From NCBI GenBank assembly GCA_963769605.1, contig CAVYML010000009.1:434001-498000 (forward strand): 64,000 nucleotides of DNA, in the 5' to 3' direction. Positions 25,961 to 34,938 of the stretch are shown piece after piece. Every line of letters begins with the position of its first letter. The first letter of the stretch is position 1. Below the pieces are notes generated by a model, which saw only the letters and a program-made list of their open reading frames with translations, was not told the origin of the DNA and did not search any database. This DNA is from Fen-1254 sp963769605 (GTDB lineage Bacteria > Bacteroidota > Ignavibacteria > UBA10030). Made by a program: the position numbers and the translations under genes.

Positions 25961-27187
25961 TTATTCGTGTATTTGAGTGTGAATCCGTGAGCATTTTTCT
26001 TTTTTATCCTTAGGTCCGTGCCATAGTTTCTTTACACTATCAAATTTCCAGCCAGCTGCTCCGATTCTTAAATCATTTTTCTTCCATCCGCTCTTTATTT
26101 TTTTTGTTGTCTCCTCCCAATCTATTATCCCGCTTACGGTATCCAAAGCCTGAACATTTTGTGCCCCACACATACAGGCATACTTGACACACATCTCAAT
26201 TGTCTCGCCTTTGAGTAAAGCAGCCAGAAATCCGGCAATCGCAGAATCACCCGCGCCGGCAGCAGAAACAAATTTTTCTGCGTGATAACATGGTTCCCAC
26301 AACTCACGCTCCGACCAATTATCAAGATTTAGTCCTCCAATTTTCTTTAATTTTTCTTTGGAGGCGGTTCTTACATAAAATCCTCTGCTTCCACATTTTA
26401 GACCGACAATTTTACTCCCGTAGTTAATAAGTTTATCCGAAAGATCGGCTAATTCATTGCCATCAAAGAAGTGAAGTAATTCTTTTCCTTTGGCTCGTTC
26501 ACGCAGCTTTAAAAATTCTTTTTTATCTAATAAAAATTGCGCCTCTTCCACACTTGGAAGAAAAATATCCACGTACGGCAAGACTTTTTTCAGAACATTC
26601 TTCCAGTCTACATTGCCCGATGGACTATTCGGATCCGGAAGAGCAAAATCCAGCGAAGTCATCACACCCAGTCCATTCACTCTTTTATAAATTCTCCTCA
26701 GTTCTTCTCCATCATTCTCATACAACTTTTTCATGAGAGGAGGATACCCAAGATGAAAGAGTTTAACGTTTTTTAATAAATTAAAATCGATATCATCATA
26801 ACAGAAACTATCGTTCGTCCCCGGATTATGCAAAAAGATACGGTCTGCACTTTTCAGAGCAATAACGATTGTGTACGAAGAAGATTCTCCTTTAACAATT
26901 TTTATCCCTTCTGCTGAAGCTTTATTTTTCAGGAAGTTTAAAATAGCTTCCCCGATAAAATCATCGCCCACTTTCGCCATAAAGGAAACCCCGATTCCCA
27001 ATATGTGCAGAGCAATACCAGTGTTTGAAACAGGACCGCCTGTAGAGATTCTCATTTTACTAATATTTATCAGCTTTCCCGGAACAAACAAATCTTCCAG
27101 GGATATTTTTTTTGTAGCTATAAATTCCGGAAACATATCAAGACAAATATGTCCAGCTACTACTACATCAATGTCTTTTTCTTTCAC
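25961..27187 (-). CDS. PfkB-family carbohydrate kinase
   Basis: 408 residues, GTG start. PfkB/ribokinase features: STGGPVSNTGIALHILG (49-64), a central LFHLGYPPLM region, and SAAGAGDSAIAGF with catalytic base D314. Phosphorylates a sugar at the expense of ATP. Its start overlaps the D-lyxose isomerase-family gene by 20 bp, so substrate is probably the keto product of that isomerase (fructose or xylulose). About 50 residues longer than a typical fructokinase, with a Lys-rich C-terminal tail. Confidence 0.85.
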   Translation of the reverse strand: MKEKDIDVVVAGHICLDMFPEFIATKKISLEDLFVPGKLINISKMRISTGGPVSNTGIALHILGIGVSFMAKVGDDFIGEAILNFLKNKASAEGIKIVKGESSSYTIVIALKSADRIFLHNPGTNDSFCYDDIDFNLLKNVKLFHLGYPPLMKKLYENDGEELRRIYKRVNGLGVMTSLDFALPDPNSPSGNVDWKNVLKKVLPYVDIFLPSVEEAQFLLDKKEFLKLRERAKGKELLHFFDGNELADLSDKLINYGSKIVGLKCGSRGFYVRTASKEKLKKIGGLNLDNWSERELWEPCYHAEKFVSAAGAGDSAIAGFLAALLKGETIEMCVKYACMCGAQNVQALDTVSGIIDWEETTKKIKSGWKKNDLRIGAAGWKFDSVKKLWHGPKDKKEKCSRIHTQIHE

Positions 27188-27737
27188 GTTGTTCTTTCTT
27201 CAATTTTGTAATCCTTTGAATTTTCGGATCGGTAAAGATATCTGCTTCATCAACACTTTTAGTTGAGAATTCAGATACAATCGCACCCTCGTTACCGGCT
27301 TGAAACCAATGCAGAGTACCAGGATTTAATGTATATTGGTCTCCCGGAATTAGCTCAATTTCATGCCAGACAGTATAGCAGTCTTCTTTCCCTTTTGGAG
27401 GCTTCGCTTTTGGATGCGGTGTTTTTTCCCCGGGGACATAAAGATAAACCTTTCCCCAGCGGCAGCGAAATGTTTCCTCTTTCCCTGTCTTGTTCCCTAC
27501 AGGCGGATGAAGATGTTCCGGACAGGTTTGATGCGGAAACAAAACAAGCTCCTTTGCACAAACTCTTTCCGTATTCACATAGACAAGAAGTTCTAACCCT
27601 GTTTCGGTAAGTTCTCCTAACCCAAAATCTGCTACTTCGATGTTTTCTCTTTCCTTTTCAGTTATTACAATTCCTGCTTTTTGAAAATACTGAAGAGCTT
27701 TATTTTGTGCGTCACTATAATGTTTTTCCGCAATCAT
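27168..27737 (-). CDS. D-lyxose/D-mannose isomerase-family cupin enzyme
   Basis: 189 residues. Cupin metal ligands visible: H75 and H77 (CPEHLHPP), E88 (GKEETFRCRWGKVYLY) and H143 (PGTLHWFQ). This is the D-lyxose isomerase (EC 5.3.1.15) pattern; such enzymes interconvert D-lyxose/D-xylulose and often D-mannose/D-fructose. Located with a GH92 mannosidase and a PfkB kinase, so mannose to fructose is the more likely job here (inference). ORF ends 20 bp inside the kinase gene. Confidence 0.82.
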   Translation of the reverse strand: MIAEKHYSDAQNKALQYFQKAGIVITEKERENIEVADFGLGELTETGLELLVYVNTERVCAKELVLFPHQTCPEHLHPPVGNKTGKEETFRCRWGKVYLYVPGEKTPHPKAKPPKGKEDCYTVWHEIELIPGDQYTLNPGTLHWFQAGNEGAIVSEFSTKSVDEADIFTDPKIQRITKLKKEQRERKRH

Positions 27738-27883
27738 GATTTGTCTCCTTATTTGCCAATGCTAATTTCACCGCTAAGATCGTTATTAGTTTGTTAACCT
27801 GCAAAGCGCGCAATAGCGAAACAACATCGAATAAACTCAGCGTCTGCAGAGTGACTCTTTCTAAGATTTGCTGTTGTCTCATC

Positions 27884-29635
27884 TCATGGCACAACAGGTA
27901 CAATCAAGACTGAGGCATGGTCGTGATCATGATAAACGACATTTGTGGCTTTTTGTGTCTGCGTGGCAGAACTTCCTACTTCGGCACCGGTGTTCAGATT
28001 TCGATCGAATCGGGGAAAATTGCTGCTTGAGACTTCCACTCGTAACTTATGTCCTGCAAGAAAAACATTTGAGGTTGACCAAAGGTCAATCGTCAGTTTG
28101 TAGATCTCGCCTGGGTTCATGAGCGCTGCCTTTTCCGTGGAATTCCGATAGCGCGCTCGCAGAATTCCTTCGGATAGATTTTTCGCAAAACCGTCTGGTG
28201 ATACATCGACTAACTTGCCCGTAAAGTCCGTATCGAACGCCGATGAGCTTGCATAAAGCTCCAGCGTTACCGGACCTGTCACTTCCACATCCTGTTTGAA
28301 GGCAGGAGTCGAATACACCAGCACATCTCTCCGACTTTCCACTAAGCGTTGGTCGAGAGGTCCGGGAGGGAAATGAGAGTCGCCAAGCGTCGGACCGCCT
28401 GTTGTCGGCACGGGATCGGTCGGATCGTAAACATAGTTATCAGGATTTTCAGCAACGGGAGCTGTGGCACTCAGAGTACCATCACCGTTGAGGGAATTGG
28501 CTTTTCCATCGGAATGCAGGAAATAACGAGCGGGTTCGGCGCGTGATAGCGGCCAATCACCCTCGTCTCGCCAGATATTCTTCCCCATTACAAATATCCT
28601 AACGGGCTTTTCACCCGCGATACCATTGTCAATGCCTTTTAGCCAGTAGTCGTACCAGCGAAGACCAAGCTCCCAAATATCCAGAACTGAATTGTTCCCG
28701 AAGTCAACTTCGCCCACTTTAGGTCCAACCCCAGCGTGTCCGCCAACTATCATGACCAGTCTTTGACCCTTTCTTGCGACCTCGCTGCCCCCCTGGCTTT
28801 TTATCCCGATATAGTTCCGCAGCGACCCATCCTGAAATACATCGTACCATGCACCAATATTCAGAGCCGGAACCTGAATCTGTTTGAAGTGCTCTTCGAT
28901 CGACAACTTTTTCCAGAAATCATCATAGCCGGGGTGCTTAAGCCATTCATAGTAGTAGTCGGCGAGCCCTGCAGTAAAGCCTACGTCCAGCATTGGGTAA
29001 TCGATAAGGGGACGTTTCATGTCCCAATGCGATGGTATAGCATCCTTTCCGACGCGGCGCTCAAGCGTATTGATTGAAAGCGCGGTGGACCAGGCCTGGT
29101 TCAACAATTGCGTAAAGGCTCCCCCCTGATAAACCCAATGCGCATGATAGTTGGAGGCGGTCACATATGGCATAATACAGACGAGATGCGGAGGAGCGGC
29201 AATGGCAGCGAGCATCTGCGTGACACCTACGTAAGAGCCGCCCCACATTCCTACCTTACCGTTAGAGTAAGGGAGCGTCGCTGCCCACTCGACGCAGTCG
29301 TAACCATCATTCGATTCATGGATCATGGGATACCAGTCGCCATCCGATGCCCAGCGGCCGCGGACGTCTTGAACGATAAATACGTAGCCATGAGCGGCCA
29401 CTTTCGGTCCAAATACCGCCTCGGAACGCTTGTCATAAGGAGTCCGTTCGAGAATAACGGGAAACTTCCCTTCGGACTTGGGCCGGTAAACATCTGCACG
29501 CAAAACGACACTATCGCGAATCTTCATCGTTACGTTGTTCTCAATTATGACTTCTTGAGAGTATCCATCTGAGATACAGACAATCAACGTTACGATAACA
29601 ATGGTCAGATTGGAATAAAGACGATTAAGATACAT
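27884..29635 (-). CDS. CocE/NonD-family exported hydrolase
   Basis: 583 residues from the ATG at 29635 (AAGGTG 6 nt before; an ATG five codons upstream has no usable spacing). Signal peptide region LTIVIVTLIVCISDGYSQ. Alpha/beta-hydrolase of the X-Pro-dipeptidyl-peptidase S15/cocaine-esterase type: RTPYDKR, VQDVRGRWASDG, nucleophile S134 in MWGGSYVGVTQ, and a C-terminal jelly-roll domain (VTGPVTLELYASSSAFDTDFTGKLVDV). Acts on acyl or ester/amide bonds; substrate unknown. In the sugar locus it may deacylate glycans. Confidence 0.87.
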   Translation of the reverse strand: MYLNRLYSNLTIVIVTLIVCISDGYSQEVIIENNVTMKIRDSVVLRADVYRPKSEGKFPVILERTPYDKRSEAVFGPKVAAHGYVFIVQDVRGRWASDGDWYPMIHESNDGYDCVEWAATLPYSNGKVGMWGGSYVGVTQMLAAIAAPPHLVCIMPYVTASNYHAHWVYQGGAFTQLLNQAWSTALSINTLERRVGKDAIPSHWDMKRPLIDYPMLDVGFTAGLADYYYEWLKHPGYDDFWKKLSIEEHFKQIQVPALNIGAWYDVFQDGSLRNYIGIKSQGGSEVARKGQRLVMIVGGHAGVGPKVGEVDFGNNSVLDIWELGLRWYDYWLKGIDNGIAGEKPVRIFVMGKNIWRDEGDWPLSRAEPARYFLHSDGKANSLNGDGTLSATAPVAENPDNYVYDPTDPVPTTGGPTLGDSHFPPGPLDQRLVESRRDVLVYSTPAFKQDVEVTGPVTLELYASSSAFDTDFTGKLVDVSPDGFAKNLSEGILRARYRNSTEKAALMNPGEIYKLTIDLWSTSNVFLAGHKLRVEVSSSNFPRFDRNLNTGAEVGSSATQTQKATNVVYHDHDHASVLIVPVVP

Positions 29636-29872
29636 TGGGTCACCTTTCATCCTTTCTTTTTATGTTCTTGCAGTGCTTAGCTTGTTTCGGCTTACTATTT
29701 CAATGATCATCTCGCCGCCCGTCCGTTGTATTTCAGGCAGGATTTCGTTCTCCTCCCATTGAGATGCAGCCGAGATGCCGGGAGTAAGATCAAAAGAATC
29801 CTTATTTGCGGCTCATCCCAGATATAATTTAGATTTGCCTTTACAGCATTATAAAATTTTACCACTCATTTT

Positions 29873-32095
29873 TTATTCCCGACCGGGAAAATAATTCATC
29901 GCTGACGGCGGAGCTGCTGTCTCTTGAGCGCCCCATTGTCTGTTTGGCTGATTTCCCATTATCAATTCCAAAGTCCCTCCGCCTATTAAATCATTGTGCG
30001 TAAACCAAGGCTTGTTTAAGGGTTTTCCATTGAGAACGGCACTTTGAATATAAATATTTGTCTGAGAATTGTTTTTCGCAATTACTACGAATGTTTTGCC
30101 GTTTTGCAGGTTTATGCTGATCCGATTAAAAACAGGGCTTCCGATATTGTAAACAGGTATTCCTGGAGTCACAGGATAAAATCCCATCATCGAAAAAACA
30201 ACAAATGATGACATGCCGCCGCCATCTTCATCCCCCGGGAATCCAAAAACATTATCAGTAAACCAGGTATCCAGCAGCATACGGATCCGCTTCTGAGTTT
30301 TCCATGGTGCGCCCAGATAATTATAAATATAAGGTATGTGGAAACTGGGCTCATTACCCATGACAAACTGGCCTACCAGACCCGAAGCATCCGGCTGTGT
30401 GTACCAAAATTTATACTTCGGCAGACCGAGGTCTTCTCTAAAAAGTTGATCCAGCTTTTCTTCGGCATGCTGCCGCCCGCCCATGAGTTCGAATAGACCG
30501 CTCAGATCATGTTTTACCTGCCAATTAAAAATGTAAGCGTTATTCTCGGTTAAATATTCACGTCCTGCGAGCTTCGGATCAAAAGGCTCTATCCATTGAC
30601 CATCTGCATCTTTTGGCCACACGAAACCCTTATCGACACGAAATACATTTTTATAGTTCGCAGCCCGGTGCAAGAACAAATCGCGATCCTCAGGATGTTT
30701 ACTAAAAGACGTTAGCTGCGCTATACACCAATCGTCGTAGCTGTTTTCGAGCGTGACTGACACAGACTGCCGTTTTTCCCAATCGTCGTGTACTTCCTTA
30801 ACAGTTTCCTTTTCACCCGGCCTTAATCCCGGCATGTAGCTGTTTTTATTATAGAAGGAATCAAGAGATGTTGCCGGTCCGTTATTCCAGGGTAAAAGAG
30901 TCGCTTCAAGAGAATTCTTTTTCAGACCTTTATAAGCTTTTTCGATGTCAAAGTTCCTGAGTCCCTTGAACCAGGCATCTGCCATCCAAGCAGCAGCATG
31001 GTTGGCGGTCATAGCCGGCCAGTCGCCAAAAACCAATGCAAAGGATGGCATCCATCCGCTTTGCTCATACATTTTGATATAGGATTTAATTTTGCAGGTC
31101 TCCCGTTCCGGATTTAGGATCATGTACAATGGTTCCAGTGCATTGTATGTATCCCAAATCCAGTTATCGACATAAAACGGCTCGTTCGAATCGTGCACCT
31201 TGTGATCGAAGGCGCTGTAGTACTTCCCATACTCATTTATATCAACCATGCGCTCATAGCAGCGATACAGCGCACTATAAAATACACGTTTCTGTGCAAC
31301 AGTCCCTCCCTGAATATTGATTTGCGAAAGCGTTTTCCGCCAAACACTCAATGCATGAATCTTTACCGCACCAAAATCCCATCGAGGAATTTCCTTTAAC
31401 AGATTTTTTTCTGCCTGCTCAACGCTTATGTACGATACGCCGTAACGAAATGATACGGTTTGCGGCTTGTTGCCTACATCTATCAACAGTAATTGTTTGT
31501 CGGAAGAACTATGGTATTTGATTCCTGATATATCTGCATCTACCTCAGCGTAGAAGTATGCCTTCATACCTGAAAATATTTCCGTTCCGCTCATAATTCT
31601 TTTACCCGTCACCTCTACCTCGCCGTTGCCGTTTATGACACCCAACCGGAGATAATGTTCCTGATCATCGGGGAAATTGAACCGGAAGTATCCGCTTCTG
31701 GCATTGGGAGTGAATTCTATTTTGATACCTGTTTCTAAAAAGGATGTGCTGTAATAATAAGGAGTTGTTTCCTCCTGACCATATACAAAACGCCGACTCC
31801 AGATGCTTTCGTCGGCAGATCCACTGACAGGCATTAAAGCAAATACGGACGATAGCCGATGCGAAACAACCATGAGAGGGAAATAGCTGATCTGGTCGTC
31901 GAGTTGGTCTTTGCGCATTGGGAATGTTCTCAGCATACTGTTCGGCAAATGTACGGTCGGCCTCGTGGGCTCCAGAATGATTCCGACGCCTCCGATAGTC
32001 GGATCAACAAATGACAGATTAGACTGCTGAACCTGACAAAATGCAGAAAAGATTATGCAGAACAAACCAACGAAAACTTTTACGATATTTTTCAT
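29873..32095 (-). CDS. Glycoside hydrolase family 92 alpha-mannosidase, exported
   Basis: 740 residues, signal peptide FVGLFCIIFSAFCQ. GH92 features: N-terminal FVDPTIGGVG, DNWIWDTYNALEPLYMILNPE, GNEPSFHIPYIYNYLGAPWKTQKRIR, and the catalytic-region DEDGGGMSSFVVFSMMGFYPVTPG. GH92 enzymes are calcium-dependent exo-acting alpha-mannosidases that trim glycoprotein or polysaccharide mannose. Central gene of the sugar locus; the released mannose can enter through the FucP-like permease and be isomerised and phosphorylated by neighbours. Confidence 0.93.
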   Translation of the reverse strand: MKNIVKVFVGLFCIIFSAFCQVQQSNLSFVDPTIGGVGIILEPTRPTVHLPNSMLRTFPMRKDQLDDQISYFPLMVVSHRLSSVFALMPVSGSADESIWSRRFVYGQEETTPYYYSTSFLETGIKIEFTPNARSGYFRFNFPDDQEHYLRLGVINGNGEVEVTGKRIMSGTEIFSGMKAYFYAEVDADISGIKYHSSSDKQLLLIDVGNKPQTVSFRYGVSYISVEQAEKNLLKEIPRWDFGAVKIHALSVWRKTLSQINIQGGTVAQKRVFYSALYRCYERMVDINEYGKYYSAFDHKVHDSNEPFYVDNWIWDTYNALEPLYMILNPERETCKIKSYIKMYEQSGWMPSFALVFGDWPAMTANHAAAWMADAWFKGLRNFDIEKAYKGLKKNSLEATLLPWNNGPATSLDSFYNKNSYMPGLRPGEKETVKEVHDDWEKRQSVSVTLENSYDDWCIAQLTSFSKHPEDRDLFLHRAANYKNVFRVDKGFVWPKDADGQWIEPFDPKLAGREYLTENNAYIFNWQVKHDLSGLFELMGGRQHAEEKLDQLFREDLGLPKYKFWYTQPDASGLVGQFVMGNEPSFHIPYIYNYLGAPWKTQKRIRMLLDTWFTDNVFGFPGDEDGGGMSSFVVFSMMGFYPVTPGIPVYNIGSPVFNRISINLQNGKTFVVIAKNNSQTNIYIQSAVLNGKPLNKPWFTHNDLIGGGTLELIMGNQPNRQWGAQETAAPPSAMNYFPGRE

Positions 32096-32219
32096 TTGAG
32101 CATCTTAATAATGACTCAGCGTAATTGTTCCTTAGAATAAATGGTTGTCCCTGAAGAGCAGAAATATCCGCCTTACCCGCCAAGCACATGGAGCGGCCGG
32201 ACTTCGTGTTTTTTCTTGG

Positions 32220-33137
32220 TTAGATGTCAATCGGTTTTGCATGAGTAAGCAAGTAATCTTCAGCTTCCTTGGACCAAATTCCTTTAGTGTTTTTAATTAT
32301 AAGAAAAAGGTCTTTGTAAAAAGGATTCGATTTGTTTTTTGTTTCAAAGTCTTCCAGGGCGATTAATGGTAATGTGTAGCCGGCGAGCGAAGCAAAGAAG
32401 CCCAATGCGGAATGAACTGCGTTATGTCCGAAGAGTTTTGCTTCTTCAAACGGAAGCAAATTGTCTTTTTCCTGAAAGACTTCAATTCCTCTTTTGAAAT
32501 TGGGAATCTCAATCTTTGATATGATGATATCGTGAAATTCTTCAACCAGGATCGCGGCTTTGCTGTATGGAGTCATCCAATCCAAATTCAATTCTGCCAC
32601 TGTTTCCTCGTCGAATATCACTCCCCCCATTTTCCCGATCACGGTATTAATCGTCTGACATTGCCGCAGTGCATTTCCACCGGCATAATGCTCCATTCTT
32701 TCACGAAGTATTTCCGCCGCATAATTATTGTTTTCTGCCGTATAAATTACCCGAGGAAGATGAGGATTAATATTCTCTGCCAGCAATCGAGCGACAGAAT
32801 TCTTTCCCCGATCATAAAAGTCAACACTCGGAAGTGCGGTTGCCATTTCATCGGCTTGACAAATGGCCGATGAAATGGATTTAAAATCGCCAGGGTCATT
32901 TGGATCATAAATTTCGATATCCCTCATGATAGTCTTGTAAATACCATTTTGGGTAGCCGTATTCACTGCGATCTTGTTGTCCCATTTTTTCACAGCAGCA
33001 ATGATTTCGCGGTTTACTTCAAGGATTACATATCGCTTAAAATTGTTCGACCTGAAAGCTTCGTACAGCATCAAACCGGACTGTACTGCGCCGAGCCCAA
33101 ACCCTAAAAAGGTTTTCTTTTCAATAACTTGTTTCAT
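32220..33137 (-). CDS. Mannitol-1-phosphate dehydrogenase-like protein, C-terminally short
   Basis: 305 residues. N-terminal NAD-binding GFGLGAVQSGLML; ILEVNREIIAAVKKW; AENNNYAAEILRERM; NTVIGKMGGVI; VEEFHDIIISK; catalytic-type LFGHNAVHSALGFFASLAG with K and N/H positions like MtlD (long-chain mannitol dehydrogenase family). Known members are about 380 residues or more; here the last 70-80 residues are absent and no continuation was seen downstream in other frames. It may be a truncated or divergent polyol/uronate dehydrogenase. Joined to the sugar locus by strand and position. Confidence 0.68.
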   Translation of the reverse strand: MKQVIEKKTFLGFGLGAVQSGLMLYEAFRSNNFKRYVILEVNREIIAAVKKWDNKIAVNTATQNGIYKTIMRDIEIYDPNDPGDFKSISSAICQADEMATALPSVDFYDRGKNSVARLLAENINPHLPRVIYTAENNNYAAEILRERMEHYAGGNALRQCQTINTVIGKMGGVIFDEETVAELNLDWMTPYSKAAILVEEFHDIIISKIEIPNFKRGIEVFQEKDNLLPFEEAKLFGHNAVHSALGFFASLAGYTLPLIALEDFETKNKSNPFYKDLFLIIKNTKGIWSKEAEDYLLTHAKPIDI

Positions 33138-33489
33138 CCAGAATTTATATCTCGTCTATTACGGATTTCGCCGTGCATTTAAAAAGACTCTTTGCGTGTT
33201 TCATCTCTAATTTTTATCTTTCACCTGATTTGGTAGCTTTAGTTCAAATCAGAAACCCGCCGCCCTTAGTGATGATTATGTCCAGCTGGCTTTGCCTGTT
33301 AGAGTCTTGAAAGTTTGCAGCGGCGAAGCTATGCATCGGGCGTACAGAGAAACTGCCGGTAGATTCAGAATCTTGCAATCCCATTATCCGGAAGGAGCAG
33401 AAGGCCCCATGCATAGGTGAATGATAATTCTATCATTTATCGTTTTTCGTCAAAATTACCAAGCCTATTCTGCAAATCATCCGATTCTA
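33138..33489. other. 350-bp intergenic stretch
   Basis: Between the MtlD-like gene and the permease gene on the same strand. I see no gene, terminator with a T tract, or clear promoter. Confidence 0.5.
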
Positions 33490-34911
33490 TTATGCCGTTG
33501 CAGCCTGACGATCCCGTCCGATACGGTAGCCGATCAAACCGTAAAAAGCGACGTATGTATATGCAATCAACGGTACGATATAGGAAATTTGTAATCCGCC
33601 CAAATCCGCAATATGACCCTGGAGGGGCGGCAGCAGCGCCCCGCCCAAAATTGCCATGACCAGCAGCGATGAAACCTGGCTTTTTAAAATTCCGGTGCCT
33701 TCCAGTGCAAGTGAGAATGTATTAGACCATCCGATAGATGAGAACAATCCTACTCCAACAACGCACCACATCGCTGTCTTTCCGCCCACAAGAATTGCAG
33801 ATATGAGCAGCAGAACAATAGTTGCCGAGAAGATCGCAAGCGTGCGCCCGGCCATAGCTTTGCCGAACTGAAACATCAACCAGCAGAGTATAAGCAGAGG
33901 AAGATAATATTTGACGATGTTCCATCCGCTGAGAAGACCAAGAATTACGAAAGCGCCCATCGGTATGCTTATTAAAAGGATTTTTTTATTCTTCGCTTTC
34001 ATTTCGCTCAATTCAACGGCGCCCATGAAACGTCCAATCAACATACCCCCCCAAAACAGCGACACGTATTTGCTGGCCTCTACAGCAGTCAAGCCGGCTA
34101 TGTTCGGCTGCCCGAGAAAATTAATAATGGAACTGCCGACTGAGACTTCACCCCCCACATACATAAATATCGCTATAATTCCAAGTACTACATGCGGAAA
34201 CTTAAGTGCGCCCGAACCGGGTTCGATTTTCCCTTCTCCTATATGAGGTAACCGGACAAAGTAGAAAGCAGCGGCTAAAATCAAGAACGCAATGCTGAAC
34301 ACAAGGTACGGCACTTTAACTGAATCGGCTCCATGCATACCGGCTCGATTGAAGTATTGAAAGATTAAATAGCCGCCGATCAATGGACCGATGGTTGTAC
34401 CAACTGAATTAAACCCTTGAGCGAGATTCAACCGGCTTGAAGCAGTACGCTCGGGACCAAGTATGGTCACGTAGGGATTTGCAGCTATTTGTAACATTGC
34501 AAAACCAAGACCTACAATGAAAAGCGCGACGAGAAACAAAGGATAAGAAGTGATGGCTGCAGCAGGCCAGAATAGTACACTTCCCAATGCCGAAATCAAT
34601 AAACCTATTACGATGCCGTTTTTATATCCGATCTTCGCGATGGGATCTCCTATGATCACGGAAGTAATAAAATACAGCAGCGATCCGACAAAATATGCGC
34701 CGAAAAAGGCAAATTGCACAAGCATCGCTTGAAAATAATTCAACGTGAATGCTTCTTTAAAACGTGGTATAAGAATGTCGTTCCATGCCGTCATGAACCC
34801 CCACATGAAGAACAATGTAGTCATGATAGCAAACGGACCGCGGTACATTCCACCTTGCGGTCTCTCCGTAGTATTTGAATTCTGTTCGATTAATCTGTCG
34901 GCGATCGTCAT
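33490..34911 (-). CDS. FucP/GluP-family sugar:H+ symporter (MFS)
   Basis: 473 residues from ATG 34911 (AAGGA about 9 nt before; the longer frame begins with TTG). About 12 membrane helices. Signature features of the fucose/glucose-galactose permease family: FFMWGFMTAWNDILIPRFKEAFTLNYFQAMLVQFAFFGAYF, GKIGYKNGI-like loop, QIAANPYVTILGPERTASSRLNLAQGFNSVGTTIGPLIGG. Imports a monosaccharide with protons. In this locus mannose, fucose or glucose are likely cargoes. Confidence 0.9.
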   Translation of the reverse strand: MTIADRLIEQNSNTTERPQGGMYRGPFAIMTTLFFMWGFMTAWNDILIPRFKEAFTLNYFQAMLVQFAFFGAYFVGSLLYFITSVIIGDPIAKIGYKNGIVIGLLISALGSVLFWPAAAITSYPLFLVALFIVGLGFAMLQIAANPYVTILGPERTASSRLNLAQGFNSVGTTIGPLIGGYLIFQYFNRAGMHGADSVKVPYLVFSIAFLILAAAFYFVRLPHIGEGKIEPGSGALKFPHVVLGIIAIFMYVGGEVSVGSSIINFLGQPNIAGLTAVEASKYVSLFWGGMLIGRFMGAVELSEMKAKNKKILLISIPMGAFVILGLLSGWNIVKYYLPLLILCWLMFQFGKAMAGRTLAIFSATIVLLLISAILVGGKTAMWCVVGVGLFSSIGWSNTFSLALEGTGILKSQVSSLLVMAILGGALLPPLQGHIADLGGLQISYIVPLIAYTYVAFYGLIGYRIGRDRQAATA

Positions 34912-34938
34912 AGAATAATTCCTTCTCAATAATTCAGT

